In this document: positions 55,460 to 64,000 of the stretch, piece by piece
Position numbering within the stretch: the first letter of the stretch is position 1
Layout of the letters: the number at the start of each line of letters is the position of its first letter
Origin: Peristeroidobacter agariperforans
GTDB lineage: Bacteria; Pseudomonadota; Gammaproteobacteria; Steroidobacterales; Steroidobacteraceae
DNA: 64,000 nt
Reading direction: 5' to 3'
Assembly: GCF_004138335.1 (NCBI RefSeq)
Contig: NZ_RYFW01000001.1
Location: 2,405,244-2,469,243, forward strand
Made by a program: the position numbers and the translations under genes
The notes under the pieces: generated by a model
Database searches by the model: none
What the model saw: only the letters and a program-made list of their open reading frames with translations
What the model was told of the DNA's origin: nothing

Positions 55460-55483
55460 ACATTCCAATTCGTTGTCGCGCGC

Positions 55484-55507
55484 GATTACACCCCTGATTA
55501 CACCCCT
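55484..55507. repeat. Tandem 12-base repeat
   Basis: GATTACACCCCT occurs twice without a gap (55484-55495 and 55496-55507), about 25 bases after the regulator stop and 110 bases before a small exported-protein gene. A direct-repeat operator for the winged-helix regulator is possible; chance duplication is equally so. Confidence 0.45.
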
Positions 55508-55614
55508 AGTGGAAATTCCCTCGCGTGGAGCGCGGCGCTTATGTCTTAACTCACAGATGTCGCGTCGCATTCACTCATAGAGTTGCGCTCGGGTGGCAAC
55601 GACAAGGAGAGCGC

Positions 55615-55860
55615 GTGAATAAGCTGTTTTGTGGAGTGATGGCTTTAGCTGGATGCGTGTTGGTTGCTGGGGCGGGCATTGCGGAGACAGCGCAGGCTCG
55701 GGAGGATAAGAAGAGCCGCGACGCGGAGGCGGTGCGGGAAGTGAGAACGCCACCGGGGTTGTCAAAGCAGAACAAGTGGTCGTCGATGGAGCGACATCCG
55801 AATCCGCATGTTGGGAAGGAGGAGACGAAGGATTTGTTGAGGGCGAAGAGGCCGAAGTAG
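55615..55860 (+). CDS. Small exported protein of unknown function
   Basis: An 81-residue protein starting with GTG at 55615, which has AAGGAGAG at ideal distance. A signal peptide (FCGVMALAGCVLVAGAGIA, cut after AQA near residue 28) leads to a basic, hydrophilic mature part of about 53 residues ending in KDLLRAKRPK. No Cys remains after cleavage. No family is recognised. The strong ribosome site and clear signal peptide are the reasons for calling it. Confidence 0.65.
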   Translation: MNKLFCGVMALAGCVLVAGAGIAETAQAREDKKSRDAEAVREVRTPPGLSKQNKWSSMERHPNPHVGKEETKDLLRAKRPK

Positions 55861-56079
55861 TGCGGATTGAGTTATCAAGGGAGAAAGGCCGTTGCCCGGT
55901 CAGGGCAGCGGCGTTCGATGCAGGCTGAGGACGTCCAGTCTCCCCGCTCTTGAGCCAACCATCCGATGCACTGAGTGCTTTTCGACATTAGGAGCGTAGG
56001 CAATAGCCCGTTCGTCGGATGCGGCTCATTGCCAGGCTTTGCCACTCTCGCGCGCTGATTCACTCAGCGGACCGGCTAC

Positions 56080-57438
56080 GTGATTGCACACAACCGTCGA
56101 GCGGCGGCGATCTTCATCATTGGCGTTTTTCTTAGCGGCTGTGGCGGCGGAGGCGGCGGTAGCACGTCGCAACCGCCTAGTGGCCCGGTGATCACTCAAC
56201 TCACGTCCGATCGCTCCGCCTATCACGTCGGTGACAGCGCACAGTTGACGGCCGTCTTTGCGAACGGGACCGGAGTTCTCCAGCCGGACGATGTTCCGGT
56301 GCAGAGCGGGCAGCCCGTCACGATCAGCGGACTGACGCAGAACATCCGCTACAAGCTGGTTGTTACGAACGGCGGCCAGTCGGTATCACGCGATCTCGAT
56401 CTTATCGTCAGCTATCGCGAACACATGCGTGCCATCGAGATGCCTTTCGCTCGAGCTGAGCACGCCGCGGCGACGTTGCAGGACGGGCGCGTGATCATTT
56501 TCGGCGGCGAAGACAATGGCTCGGTGTTCCCCAGCAGCGTCTGGGCATTCGATCCCGGTACTGAGCGATTCTCTCAGATCGGCGAGCTTGCCACCGGTCG
56601 CGTGGGATTCGTCTCTGTGACGTTGTTCGATGGCGACGTGCTGGTCGCCGGCGGCCTTCGTGCTTTGACCGGTTCCCCAGGCGCCGAGCTCATCGATGGT
56701 GATACTGGAGCAAGTAGCTCGCTGCCCAACGCTCCGCAACGAGAGCGCGTGTTTGCTGCCGCGAGCCTTCTGCTAAACGGCACCGTGCTGATTTCCGGCG
56801 GATTGAAAGGAGCGATCCCGGACAACACGGTCGAGATCTACGATCCAGCGAACGATACGTTCACTCTCCTGCCGGGGCCGCTGCAGGTTGCCCGTGCCGA
56901 GCACACTTCAGTTCGCATCAACGAACGCCGTGTACTCATCTATGGCGGCTACACAGTTGACGGCCAGCCTGCGCCGCCCGAACTGTACGATCCAGTTGCT
57001 GCGACGTCGACGTTGCTGCCTGCGGCTGAGCCTGGTGCCAGGGCGCGGCATGTCGCTCATACGATGATTGATGGCGGCGTGCTCATCTTGGGCGGGGTGG
57101 ATGCGGATGATCAGCCGGTGAACTCTATTCTTCGATTCGACCCTGCGGCGAGTACGTTCTCTTCGTTTGCTTCGATGGCAACACCGCGGGCGTCATTCGG
57201 CGTAGGCAGGCTGGTGGACTCGCGATTGCTCATCGCTGGCGGAACTCACTCGATGTCGGGAGCAGGTACGGATACGACGGAGATTGTGGCGGTTGATGGT
57301 GGGCGTCGGGATGGGCCGGTTATGACGAGAACGCGGTTCCTGCATACGGTGACACCGCTGCGGAGTGGGAAGGTGCTGGTGGTGGGCGGGTTGGATGAGG
57401 GGAGGAGGGTGATTCAGGGGGCGGAGGTGTTTGAGTGA
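56080..57438 (+). CDS. Kelch-repeat lipoprotein
   Basis: A 452-residue envelope protein starting with GTG 56080. The lipobox FLSGC gives lipidation at Cys21, followed by a poly-Gly spacer. A small Ig-like domain (about 35-110) precedes a beta-propeller of kelch/galactose-oxidase-like repeats, each with the pattern DGRVIIFGG, DGDVLVAGG, NGTVLISGG, ERRVLIYGG, DGGVLILGG, DSRLLIAGG and SGKVLVVGG. Seven blades can be counted. Such propellers bind ligands or carbohydrates. No catalytic residues are recognised and no operon partner is present. Confidence 0.86.
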   Translation: MIAHNRRAAAIFIIGVFLSGCGGGGGGSTSQPPSGPVITQLTSDRSAYHVGDSAQLTAVFANGTGVLQPDDVPVQSGQPVTISGLTQNIRYKLVVTNGGQSVSRDLDLIVSYREHMRAIEMPFARAEHAAATLQDGRVIIFGGEDNGSVFPSSVWAFDPGTERFSQIGELATGRVGFVSVTLFDGDVLVAGGLRALTGSPGAELIDGDTGASSSLPNAPQRERVFAAASLLLNGTVLISGGLKGAIPDNTVEIYDPANDTFTLLPGPLQVARAEHTSVRINERRVLIYGGYTVDGQPAPPELYDPVAATSTLLPAAEPGARARHVAHTMIDGGVLILGGVDADDQPVNSILRFDPAASTFSSFASMATPRASFGVGRLVDSRLLIAGGTHSMSGAGTDTTEIVAVDGGRRDGPVMTRTRFLHTVTPLRSGKVLVVGGLDEGRRVIQGAEVFE

Positions 57439-57750
57439 AGAGGCACCACACGACGGTGTGACGGTCACGAACAATCACAATTATGCACAAGGATTAGGGG
57501 CTGATTCCGTCGTATACGACGGTGTCGTAGTAGACAGTCTTGGTTGCGGCATCGGAAGTTGAACAGCTCGCGGCGGGCATAACTGGCGGGTTGGCCGGCC
57601 CCTAGAACGGCCTGGTGGCTGACGACATGTCCCAATTAGTAAGTGCGATGCTTTTTTTGTTGGAGAACTAGCTGGCCGTGTCCACGGCGCGCCTCGACTA
57701 CTATAGATGATGCCGTCAACCAAACGGCGGTAAGATTACGAGGCAACTTT
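57439..57750. other. 312-base gap without a recognisable gene
   Basis: Base composition drops in G+C within this stretch, marking the left border of the helicase patch. Short frames exist on both strands but none has a ribosome site, motif or known wording. A promoter for the membrane-protein gene at 57751 should lie near the right end; no clear -35/-10 pair stands out. Confidence 0.5.
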
Positions 57751-58500
57751 ATGACAAGTGACTCACCCTGGCTTAGCGTTTCAGAGGTTCTGAACCTGGT
57801 TAGGGACCACTCAGAGAAATACAAGTCGTCGAGGCCGTCATCGACAAAATTGGAACGCTTGTCGGGATGGGCTGCCATGATCGGCGGTTGCCTATTTGTA
57901 GCGGGAGAGGTGCTGCGGCAGGTTGGTGGCGCGACGACATCGTGGTTCTACCTTGCCTATTTGTCACTGTCTATTCTCGGTCTCGTGGTGTTTTTAGCTG
58001 GTCTCGTCGTGATCCTTATCGAGTTTGCCCGGACAACGCGGCGTCCGTTTGTAGAGCATGTGGATCGAATCATTGAAGCACTAGATCGTGAGCATGAACT
58101 GATCGCTGCGCTCGAGCACTTTGAGACTTCGACGTTGGAGTTCGCTTGCGAGCGACTCAAGCTTCAGTCGACGAAAGTGGTTTCGCGGCTGGGCATGATC
58201 GGCGGTGGCGAGGGTCTCCGAACCTCGCTAGTCGGTATTGCCCTGCTCGGGGTGGCCTTAATCTCTAAGTATGAGCCCGCTGTCCACGGGTGGACGATGA
58301 ACAGTCTCGCGTTCTTTGGCCTCGCGCTATTGTTGGAGTATCGGTGGATGGCTCGTACGGTACGGAGCGTCACAAGCCGATTATTACAGCAAGATCATCA
58401 GGCTAGCCCTTCAGCGGAAGGCACATACAGTAAAGCCGACGCGCGAGGCCTTCTCGGCCCGTATAGGTCGGAACCGGCGGATCGAGTATTGACTATCTGA
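57751..58500 (+). CDS. Four-helix membrane protein of unknown function next to a helicase
   Basis: A 249-residue protein from ATG 57751 with GAGG nine bases upstream. Hydrophobic segments are near 43-63, 72-97, about 165-182 and about 192-210, grouped as two hairpins around a charged, probably cytoplasmic, middle region (EHVDRIIEALDREHELIAAL). No family is recognised. It ends 50 bases before the helicase gene on the same strand and shares its lower G+C content, so the two may have been acquired together and act together. Confidence 0.65.
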   Translation: MTSDSPWLSVSEVLNLVRDHSEKYKSSRPSSTKLERLSGWAAMIGGCLFVAGEVLRQVGGATTSWFYLAYLSLSILGLVVFLAGLVVILIEFARTTRRPFVEHVDRIIEALDREHELIAALEHFETSTLEFACERLKLQSTKVVSRLGMIGGGEGLRTSLVGIALLGVALISKYEPAVHGWTMNSLAFFGLALLLEYRWMARTVRSVTSRLLQQDHQASPSAEGTYSKADARGLLGPYRSEPADRVLTI

Positions 58501-58550
58501 TCCGTCGTAATGCTGGAGTTCTCAGCCCTCTAATAACTAGAATCGAACCC

Positions 58551-61500
58551 ATGAGCAACACAAGACCGGGCCTTTACGACACGCTCATTACCGAGGCCCT
58601 AAGCGAGACGATCGCGAAGCTTGATCGTAGCCTGGTTCCAATCAAAGGCTTGTTGCGAGCAGCGGATGCGCCAGACCGGATCTCCCTGCACATTGCGCGA
58701 CTGATCGCGAGAGCCATTGGCACGATTGACGAGAAGGAACGTGCCAAAGTCGGACTCGCTCTTGCGCGTCACCTCGTCGCCGAGATCCACAAAGTGGTCG
58801 CAGAGGCCGAGGTGGAGCCCGAGCAACTGATTGTGACAGGGGAGGTCCTTCAATCGATCGCCCGCCGTAACCCAGATGGCACGGCCGAAGCTGTTGCCGG
58901 ACCCCTTATCCCGTTACTTGATACGACGCTGTTAACAAACGCGCCGGGCGAGCCAAGAATTGGAAGCCAGCTTGTTACAGAGATTGAATCCGCCGACGCG
59001 ATCTCTGTCGTGATGGCCTTCATCCGCTATAGCGGGCTTAGACCACTGATCGAGGCCTTAAAGAAGCATTGCGCCGCCGGCAAACCGTTGCGTGTCCTGA
59101 CAACTATCTATACAGGATCAACCGAGGCCCGTGCGCTTGACGCACTCGTCGCACTCGGCGCAACTGTACGAGTCTCATATGACATCACGGCAACGCGCCT
59201 TCATGCGAAAGGCTGGATGTTCGAGCGGCAGTCCGGATTCTCCACAGCATACATCGGTTCCTCAAATCTGACCCATTCAGCCCAGCACGATGGCCTTGAG
59301 TGGAATGTACGCATCTCCGGCGCCCGCAACCCGTCGGTCATCGAGAAACTTAGCGCGGTATTCGAAAGCTATTGGAGCAGTTCCGACTTTGAGTCGTACG
59401 TTCGCGCTGAGTTCGAAGCGAGGCTGAAAGTGGAATCCAGGAAGGGTGGCTCGCTGGCATTGAGTCCAATCGAGCTCATGCCACAGCCCTTTCAAGAGAG
59501 GTTACTGGAGCAAATCGAGGTATCTCGGCAGCTCGGGCACCATCGAAACCTTCTTGTAGCTGCGACCGGGACGGGAAAGACGGTTATGGCTGCGCTCGAC
59601 TACGTTCAATTGAAGTTCCGTCTGCCACGCTCTCGCCTACTGTTCGTGGCCCACAGAGAAGAGATTTTGCAAAAGAGTCTGGAGACGTTCCGCCTTGCCC
59701 TGCGCGATCACTCTTTTGGTGCGCTCTGGGTTGGCGGTAAGCGTCCATCGAGCTTCGAGCACGTATTCGCATCCATTCAAAGCCTGAGCGCCACGGGATT
59801 TGCTGATTTGTCTCCAAATCACTTTGACGTGGTCATCGTCGATGAGTTTCACCACGCCGCGGCCAGATCCTATTCATCGTTACTCTCGCATATCCAGCCC
59901 GTGGAGCTATTGGGTCTCACTGCGACGCCGGAGCGCGCTGACGGCCTGCCTCTACTCCACTGGTTCGACAACCGAATCGCCGCGGAGCTGCGTCTTTGGG
60001 ATGCGATCGAGCAGCATCGCTTATGTCCATTCTTGTATTACGGTATTCACGATGGAGTGGATTTGCGTCATGTTCCTTGGCGGCGCGGGCGGGGTTACGA
60101 CATAGATGAACTGACTAATGTGTTGACCGGGAATGACCTACGAGCAAGCTTGGTCGCAAAGCAGCTGAACGAGCATGTCGCCGATGTTTCAAGAGTGCGT
60201 GCCCTCGGGTTCTGCGTCAGCATCAAGCACGCACACTTTATGGCCAGAGCATTTAACCGGATCGGGATTCCATCAGTTGCAGTTTCTGGCGAGACCGATT
60301 CAGGACTAAGGATGCAAGCGTTAAAAGACCTCGAGGCCGGTCGCACTAACGTTGTGTTTTCTGTCGACCTCTTCAATGAGGGAATTGATGTTCCCGCCGT
60401 TGACACGCTGCTGCTGCTTCGCCCTACGGAGAGTGCAACATTGTTTCTCCAGCAACTGGGACGTGGCTTGAGAAGGTATCCCGGAAAATCCGCATGCACC
60501 GTATTAGATTTTGTTGGCCAACATCGCAAGGAGTTTCGATTCGACCAACGATTTCGAGCTCTGCTTGGCGGTTCGCGGGCTGACATCATCGGGCAGATCC
60601 AGAACGGATTTCCATTCTTGCCCGCAGGCTGTCATATGCAACTCGACCGGGTCGCATCAGATATCGTGCTCGCGAGCATCAAGCAAGCTATTCCAAGCGG
60701 ATGGGCGGCGAAGGTTGCGGAGTTGCGCTCCATGCAGAGCGGCAAATCCGATGTAACCCTGGGCCAATACCTTGGCCGTTCCGGCTTGGATCTAGAAGAC
60801 ATTTACGAAGGAAAACGCTCGTGGTCGGAACTGCGTGAGTCCGCTGGGTTGCCTATCGCAGGAGCTGGGCCCGAGAATGATGGGCTCCGTCGGGCGTGCG
60901 GCCGAATGCTTCATATAGATGATCTCAACCGCATCGACACATATCAGCAGTTTCTGAGCTCCGGTCCGCCGGCCGCCAATGCTCTGTCGACTCACGATCA
61001 GCGGCTCCTTCGAATGCTGGTGGCCTCAATCACCGGCTCAGCGGCTGAACGGGATACGACTCTGGAGGCAGCAACCCGCCTTCTTTGGGAACATCCTCAA
61101 ATCGTCCTGGAGCTCCGAGAAATACTGGGAGTGCTCCGTCAGAGGGTTAATCACGTTCACCATTCCCTTGCAAACAAGGCCGAAGTGCCGTTGCGGGTCC
61201 ATGCTCGTTACACACGAACGGAGATCCTGTCCGCATTCGGCGTCGGTGATGCTGCTATCCCTCCAGATTGGAGAGAGGGTGTCCGCTTCGTCCGGGATGC
61301 GCGCGCTGATCTTTTCGTGTTCACGCTGGACAAAACCGATGGACAGTTCTCCCCGACGACGCGCTACAAGGACTACGCGATCAGCCGCGATCTAATTCAT
61401 TGGGAATCGCAATCTACGGTTCGTGAGTCGAGCGAAACTGGTCAGCGATACCAGAAACATGTGTCTATGGGCACGAGTGTCCATCTCTTCGCGAGATTGC

Positions 61501-61643
61501 GCCGCGATGATCGCGCCTTTTGGTTCCTTGGGCCGGCGACCTATGTTAGTCACACTGGGGAGCTCCCGATGGCGATCACCTGGAAGCTAGATCACGCGTT
61601 GCCTGGTGATCTGTTTGCGCAGTTTGCGGCTGCGGTTGCTTGA
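58551..61643 (+). CDS. Phospholipase D-nuclease / SF2 helicase / DUF3427-like protein
   Basis: A 1030-residue multidomain protein. Residues ~135-260 form a PLD-type nuclease domain (RLHAKGW with His218 and Lys220, then GSSNLTHSA with Asn239). A superfamily 2 helicase follows with Walker A ATGTGKT (338-344), the DEAD-box-like DEFH (431-434), the SAT-like motif LTATPERADG and motif VI QQLGRGLRR. The C-terminal ~180 residues resemble DUF3427. Proteins of this layout are frequent in defence islands and are thought to cut or remodel foreign DNA or RNA. Codon use is less GC-biased than in flanking genes, a sign of transfer. The membrane protein just upstream is a possible partner. Confidence 0.88.
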   Translation: MSNTRPGLYDTLITEALSETIAKLDRSLVPIKGLLRAADAPDRISLHIARLIARAIGTIDEKERAKVGLALARHLVAEIHKVVAEAEVEPEQLIVTGEVLQSIARRNPDGTAEAVAGPLIPLLDTTLLTNAPGEPRIGSQLVTEIESADAISVVMAFIRYSGLRPLIEALKKHCAAGKPLRVLTTIYTGSTEARALDALVALGATVRVSYDITATRLHAKGWMFERQSGFSTAYIGSSNLTHSAQHDGLEWNVRISGARNPSVIEKLSAVFESYWSSSDFESYVRAEFEARLKVESRKGGSLALSPIELMPQPFQERLLEQIEVSRQLGHHRNLLVAATGTGKTVMAALDYVQLKFRLPRSRLLFVAHREEILQKSLETFRLALRDHSFGALWVGGKRPSSFEHVFASIQSLSATGFADLSPNHFDVVIVDEFHHAAARSYSSLLSHIQPVELLGLTATPERADGLPLLHWFDNRIAAELRLWDAIEQHRLCPFLYYGIHDGVDLRHVPWRRGRGYDIDELTNVLTGNDLRASLVAKQLNEHVADVSRVRALGFCVSIKHAHFMARAFNRIGIPSVAVSGETDSGLRMQALKDLEAGRTNVVFSVDLFNEGIDVPAVDTLLLLRPTESATLFLQQLGRGLRRYPGKSACTVLDFVGQHRKEFRFDQRFRALLGGSRADIIGQIQNGFPFLPAGCHMQLDRVASDIVLASIKQAIPSGWAAKVAELRSMQSGKSDVTLGQYLGRSGLDLEDIYEGKRSWSELRESAGLPIAGAGPENDGLRRACGRMLHIDDLNRIDTYQQFLSSGPPAANALSTHDQRLLRMLVASITGSAAERDTTLEAATRLLWEHPQIVLELREILGVLRQRVNHVHHSLANKAEVPLRVHARYTRTEILSAFGVGDAAIPPDWREGVRFVRDARADLFVFTLDKTDGQFSPTTRYKDYAISRDLIHWESQSTVRESSETGQRYQKHVSMGTSVHLFARLRRDDRAFWFLGPATYVSHTGELPMAITWKLDHALPGDLFAQFAAAVA

Positions 61644-61957
61644 TGGTGAGGGGGGGCTTTGGGATGGAGTGGGCTTTACTCCGGGTTCATCGGCAACTAG
61701 TTCCCAGCAATTTGGAGGCCCCGATGCGTGGTGGAGTGACAGGGAATAATGTGGTCAGGGTGAAGGGATTTGCGCTGTTCCTGCACCGCTGGTCCGTGTT
61801 CGAGTCAGATAGATCGCATGCTGCGCGTGGGTTTCGGCTAGATGTGACCTATTCGGGAGGTGTTGGTACCTGCGCGCCAGCTGCAATCTGCATAACGAAA
61901 TAGGGTGGCGGTGGGCGTTGATCCCGCCGCCGAGACATCACTCGCATCCGAGACCCC
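61644..61957. other. 314-base gap with weak coding traces and a leader hairpin
   Basis: A frame of 87 codons (61640-61903) has no ribosome site or recognisable wording and is probably not a gene. Close to the right end GGCGGTGGG (61907-61915) pairs with CCCGCCGCC (61923-61931) with one G-U pair, forming a hairpin in the leader of the PepSY gene at 61958. The lower G+C content of the helicase patch ends here. Confidence 0.5.
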
Positions 61958-62689
61958 ATGCGTCCCGCACTACTCTCACGCACAATTCACACGTGGCTCG
62001 GTCTCATCGTTGGGATTCCGCTCGTGCTCTGGACGCTCAGCGGCTTCTACATGGTCGTGGTCGACCTCGATTTCATTCACGGCGACCCGCTCGTGCGCAA
62101 CGTTCGCGTGCCATTCGAGGCGAAACCCCCTCCGGTTTCGTTTGCCGCCGTGGCGAATCGGTTCGAAGGCGTCACTCAAGTGTCGTTGCGTGCTTTGCCA
62201 GGCGTGATCGCTCCCGTCTACGAAGTGACGACGCGCACCGGTAAAGCACTCGTCGATTCCACGACCGGGCAGGTGCTCTCGCCATTGCCGAAAGATGCCG
62301 TGTCGAATCTTGCCCGCGAGTACTACGCAGGCGCGGGCAAGCTCACCACACTGACGCTGATCGAGCGCGACGCACCTCTGGAAATTCAGACTCGGCCTCT
62401 GCCGATCTGGCGTGGAGATTTCGACGACTGGTCGGAAACGAGCCTCTATATCGATCCGGACACAGGTGTGCTCGTGACGCGGCGCCACCGTTTCTGGCGA
62501 TGGTTCGATTTTCTCTGGATGTTTCACATCATGGATTTCGACACTCGGACCGATATGAACAATGCGCTATTGCGGACAGCAACGGCGGCAGGAGTGGTCG
62601 CGGTGTTGAGCGGTGGTTGGCTCCTGTACTTCAGCTTCCGTCGGAAGACGCCAGTACGGCGGCCCAATTCCTCAATCGGAACACTGTGA
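61958..62689 (+). CDS. PepSY-domain membrane protein 1
   Basis: A 243-residue inner-membrane protein. An N-terminal helix HTWLGLIVGIPLVLWTLSGF is followed by a periplasmic PepSY domain (about 60-185, with YEVTTRTGKALVDSTTGQ), then FLWMFHIMDFD, and a C-terminal helix (about 205-225). Related PepSY_TM proteins accompany iron or siderophore uptake and respiratory genes, sometimes as ferric reductases; none is visible here. The stop overlaps the start of a homologous gene (TGATG). Confidence 0.82.
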   Translation: MRPALLSRTIHTWLGLIVGIPLVLWTLSGFYMVVVDLDFIHGDPLVRNVRVPFEAKPPPVSFAAVANRFEGVTQVSLRALPGVIAPVYEVTTRTGKALVDSTTGQVLSPLPKDAVSNLAREYYAGAGKLTTLTLIERDAPLEIQTRPLPIWRGDFDDWSETSLYIDPDTGVLVTRRHRFWRWFDFLWMFHIMDFDTRTDMNNALLRTATAAGVVAVLSGGWLLYFSFRRKTPVRRPNSSIGTL

Positions 62690-63393
62690 TGCGATTCCTA
62701 AGAAAACTCCACAAGTGGCTCGGCCTCATCGTAGGCCTGCAGGTGCTGCTCTGGGCGGTGAGCGGCCTCGTGTTCGCATGGCTGAATCATCATGACGTCT
62801 CGGGTGAGCACAGCGTGCGTGATCCGCAGGCGCAAGTGCTAGCAGCGTCTGCATCGTTCGTTGAGCCGGCGAGTTGGTTGGGTGAGCTGGACTCGAAGGA
62901 GATTCTCGAAATCCGTCTTTTTTCAGTGCTCGACCGATGGGTCTGGCGCGTTGAAACGGCGCAAGGTGTCATGCTGCGAGACGCCGTCAGCGGTGAGGTC
63001 ACGAACCTCTCGGAGGCCGAGATCCGCGACTTGGCGCAGGAGCAGTATGCCGGCAAAGGCCGACTCGCGTCCGTGACGTTTCACCCGAATGAAACGATCG
63101 AGACGCGAGATTCGGGTGCGACGTGGCAAGCGCGCTTTGATGACGAGCGGGGTACAACGCTCTACTTTTCCGCGGACGACGGCCGGTTGGTCCAGACGCG
63201 CGGCGACAGCTGGCGGCTGTTCGATTTCTTCTGGATGCTGCACACGATGGACTATCGGGGGCGTGACAACTTCAACAATCCACTCGTGATCACCATCGGC
63301 TTCGCCGCGCTTTGGTTGTCCCTGTCCGGGCTGCTACTTCTATTCAAGAGCTTCCGCCGGCAAGACTTCGCGTTCATTACGCGTCGCGGATGA
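62689..63393 (+). CDS. PepSY-domain membrane protein 2
   Basis: A 234-residue protein homologous to the preceding one and translationally coupled to it; ATG 62689 overlaps the upstream stop. It repeats the same plan: HKWLGLIVGLQVLLWAVSGL helix, PepSY domain (VWRVETAQGVMLRDAVSGE), FFWMLHTMDYRGRDN and a C-terminal helix. The pair therefore arose by tandem duplication and may form a heterodimer. The shared motif of Trp, His and Met before the last helix could bind heme or metal, which is speculative. Confidence 0.84.
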   Translation: MRFLRKLHKWLGLIVGLQVLLWAVSGLVFAWLNHHDVSGEHSVRDPQAQVLAASASFVEPASWLGELDSKEILEIRLFSVLDRWVWRVETAQGVMLRDAVSGEVTNLSEAEIRDLAQEQYAGKGRLASVTFHPNETIETRDSGATWQARFDDERGTTLYFSADDGRLVQTRGDSWRLFDFFWMLHTMDYRGRDNFNNPLVITIGFAALWLSLSGLLLLFKSFRRQDFAFITRRG

Positions 63394-63460
63394 CCGCACC
63401 GCCGATAGGCAGGATACGGCATCCGCAGAACGTTGCGGTGCGCTCGTCGCTCAGCGATAC

Positions 63461-63646
63461 ATGCCTTCTCGCACGGGTCGAGATGAGCTCCGCATTGGCG
63501 ATGGGCTTTGTATCGGCATTTACTCTCTGCAGCGCACGCTCGTCGATGCCATTCGGCTGCGACATCAGGAAGGGGCCGATGTCGCGTGGGAAGCGCTTCG
63601 TCGCTGGATTGCGCGCAACGTGAACTGCGACGGCTTCTCGGATTGA
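63461..63646 (+). pseudogene. Relic of an AbiEi-type antitoxin (C-terminal fragment)
   Basis: A frame of 61 codons carries GIYSLQRTLVDAIRLRHQEG followed by WEALRRWIA. This is the wording of the C-terminal part of AbiEi-family antitoxins (type IV toxin-antitoxin). The N-terminal winged helix is absent: reading upstream in the same frame gives unrelated sequence. No AbiEii nucleotidyltransferase gene follows. A TGA ends it nine bases before the hydrolase end. It looks like the remnant of a lost toxin-antitoxin module. Confidence 0.5.
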
Positions 63647-63654
63647 CGACGCCG

Positions 63655-64000
63655 TCAGCGTTGCGGCTTTTCTTTGGCAAGCGGGGCCACGTATTTCACG
63701 AGGCTCAGCACCGTCTTGCCCGGCTCCTCCCACGGAATCATGTGGGAGGAGTGTTCGAACCACACGCCTTGCTTGTATGGAGCCTTCACCTTGGCCAGCC
63801 ACGCCGCGGTCGGTTCGGAGGGAGTGGTGTAGTCGTGCCGGCCCATGAACATCACGACCGGAATCGGAAAGCGAGTGACGTTCTTGTAGTCGACTTCGAG
63901 GAATTCGGGCAGCACGCGTCCGAGTGTGAAAAGACTGCCTTGATCGACAGCGCAAACATCAGCCGCGCTGTACTCCGGCGAGAGCAGCGGCGCGCTAAAG
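63655..64000 (-). CDS. Alpha/beta hydrolase, C-terminal part (partial at window end)
   Basis: The minus-strand frame is open to the window edge, so the visible 114 residues are the C-terminus of a longer hydrolase. The acid residue is Asp in FMGRHDYTTPSE and the catalytic His lies in VWFEHSSHMIPWEEP. This pattern fits the proline iminopeptidase-like/S33 branch of alpha/beta hydrolases. The nucleophile and signal region are outside the window. The substrate is unknown. Confidence 0.8.
   Translation of the reverse strand, partial: FSAPLLSPEYSAADVCAVDQGSLFTLGRVLPEFLEVDYKNVTRFPIPVVMFMGRHDYTTPSEPTAAWLAKVKAPYKQGVWFEHSSHMIPWEEPGKTVLSLVKYVAPLAKEKPQR

Noticed and set aside
61640..61903. 87-codon frame after the helicase gene
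   Set aside because: No ribosome site, family wording or conserved pattern; probably degraded or random sequence.

Overview
The window is 64 kb of GC-rich, gene-dense DNA that looks like a free-living gammaproteobacterium of the Steroidobacteraceae/Nevskiales type. The reasons are a Xanthomonas/Stenotrophomonas-style minor-pilin operon, a UrcA-family protein, many TPR-type regulators and, above all, a clear rubber oxygenase gene (roxA, 12803-14833). RoxA is best known from Xanthomonas sp. 35Y, since renamed Steroidobacter cummioxidans. The genus is inference; no rRNA gene is present to test it.

Layout. 1-11.6 kb: end of an unknown gene, a diguanylate cyclase, a YafY-type regulator divergent from a GFA-family zinc protein, the complete minor type IV pilin operon fimT-pilV-pilW-pilX-pilY1-pilE, and two exported alpha/beta hydrolases. 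11.7-12.7 kb: a solitary DNA methyltransferase. 12.7-39.4 kb: a large catabolic region built around roxA. 39.4-57.4 kb: mixed housekeeping and regulatory genes (YCII protein, ABC-F ATPase with an attenuator-like leader, several winged-helix regulators, AraC, MFS transporter, a truncated histidine kinase, thioredoxin-like protein, CheW plus chemoreceptor, Gfo/Idh/MocA oxidoreductase, UrcA, kelch lipoprotein). 57.7-61.6 kb: a visibly less GC-rich patch with a four-helix membrane protein and a phospholipase-D/helicase protein, probably acquired and possibly defensive. 61.9-64 kb: two tandem PepSY proteins, the relic of an AbiEi-like antitoxin, and an alpha/beta hydrolase cut by the window end.

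Main result. The 12.7-39.4 kb region reads as one regulon for using poly(cis-1,4-isoprene). Four copies of the palindrome TCGTC-N6-GACGA lie upstream of roxA, between the two divergent beta-oxidation operons, upstream of the thiolase (next to a MalT-like LuxR activator gene) and upstream of a TonB-receptor operon. In every case a -10-like hexamer starts 21-23 bases from the edge of the palindrome, which puts the palindrome near -42, the usual place for an activator. The genes behind these promoters can be ordered into a route: RoxA cuts rubber outside the cytoplasm to the C15 oxo-aldehyde ODTD; the TonB receptor imports it; aldehyde dehydrogenase and CoA ligase activate it; acyl-CoA dehydrogenases, a flavin reductase of the nitronate-monooxygenase fold, an isomerase-like crotonase, FadB, SDRs and thiolases shorten the methyl-branched unsaturated chain. 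On paper the last fragment is levulinyl-CoA, and the operon contains an APH-fold kinase of the LvaA/ACAD10 kind that would suit its 4-hydroxy derivative. The chemistry is inference; the palindromes, spacing and gene order are direct observations. No tRNA, rRNA, CRISPR array or complete insertion sequence was seen.
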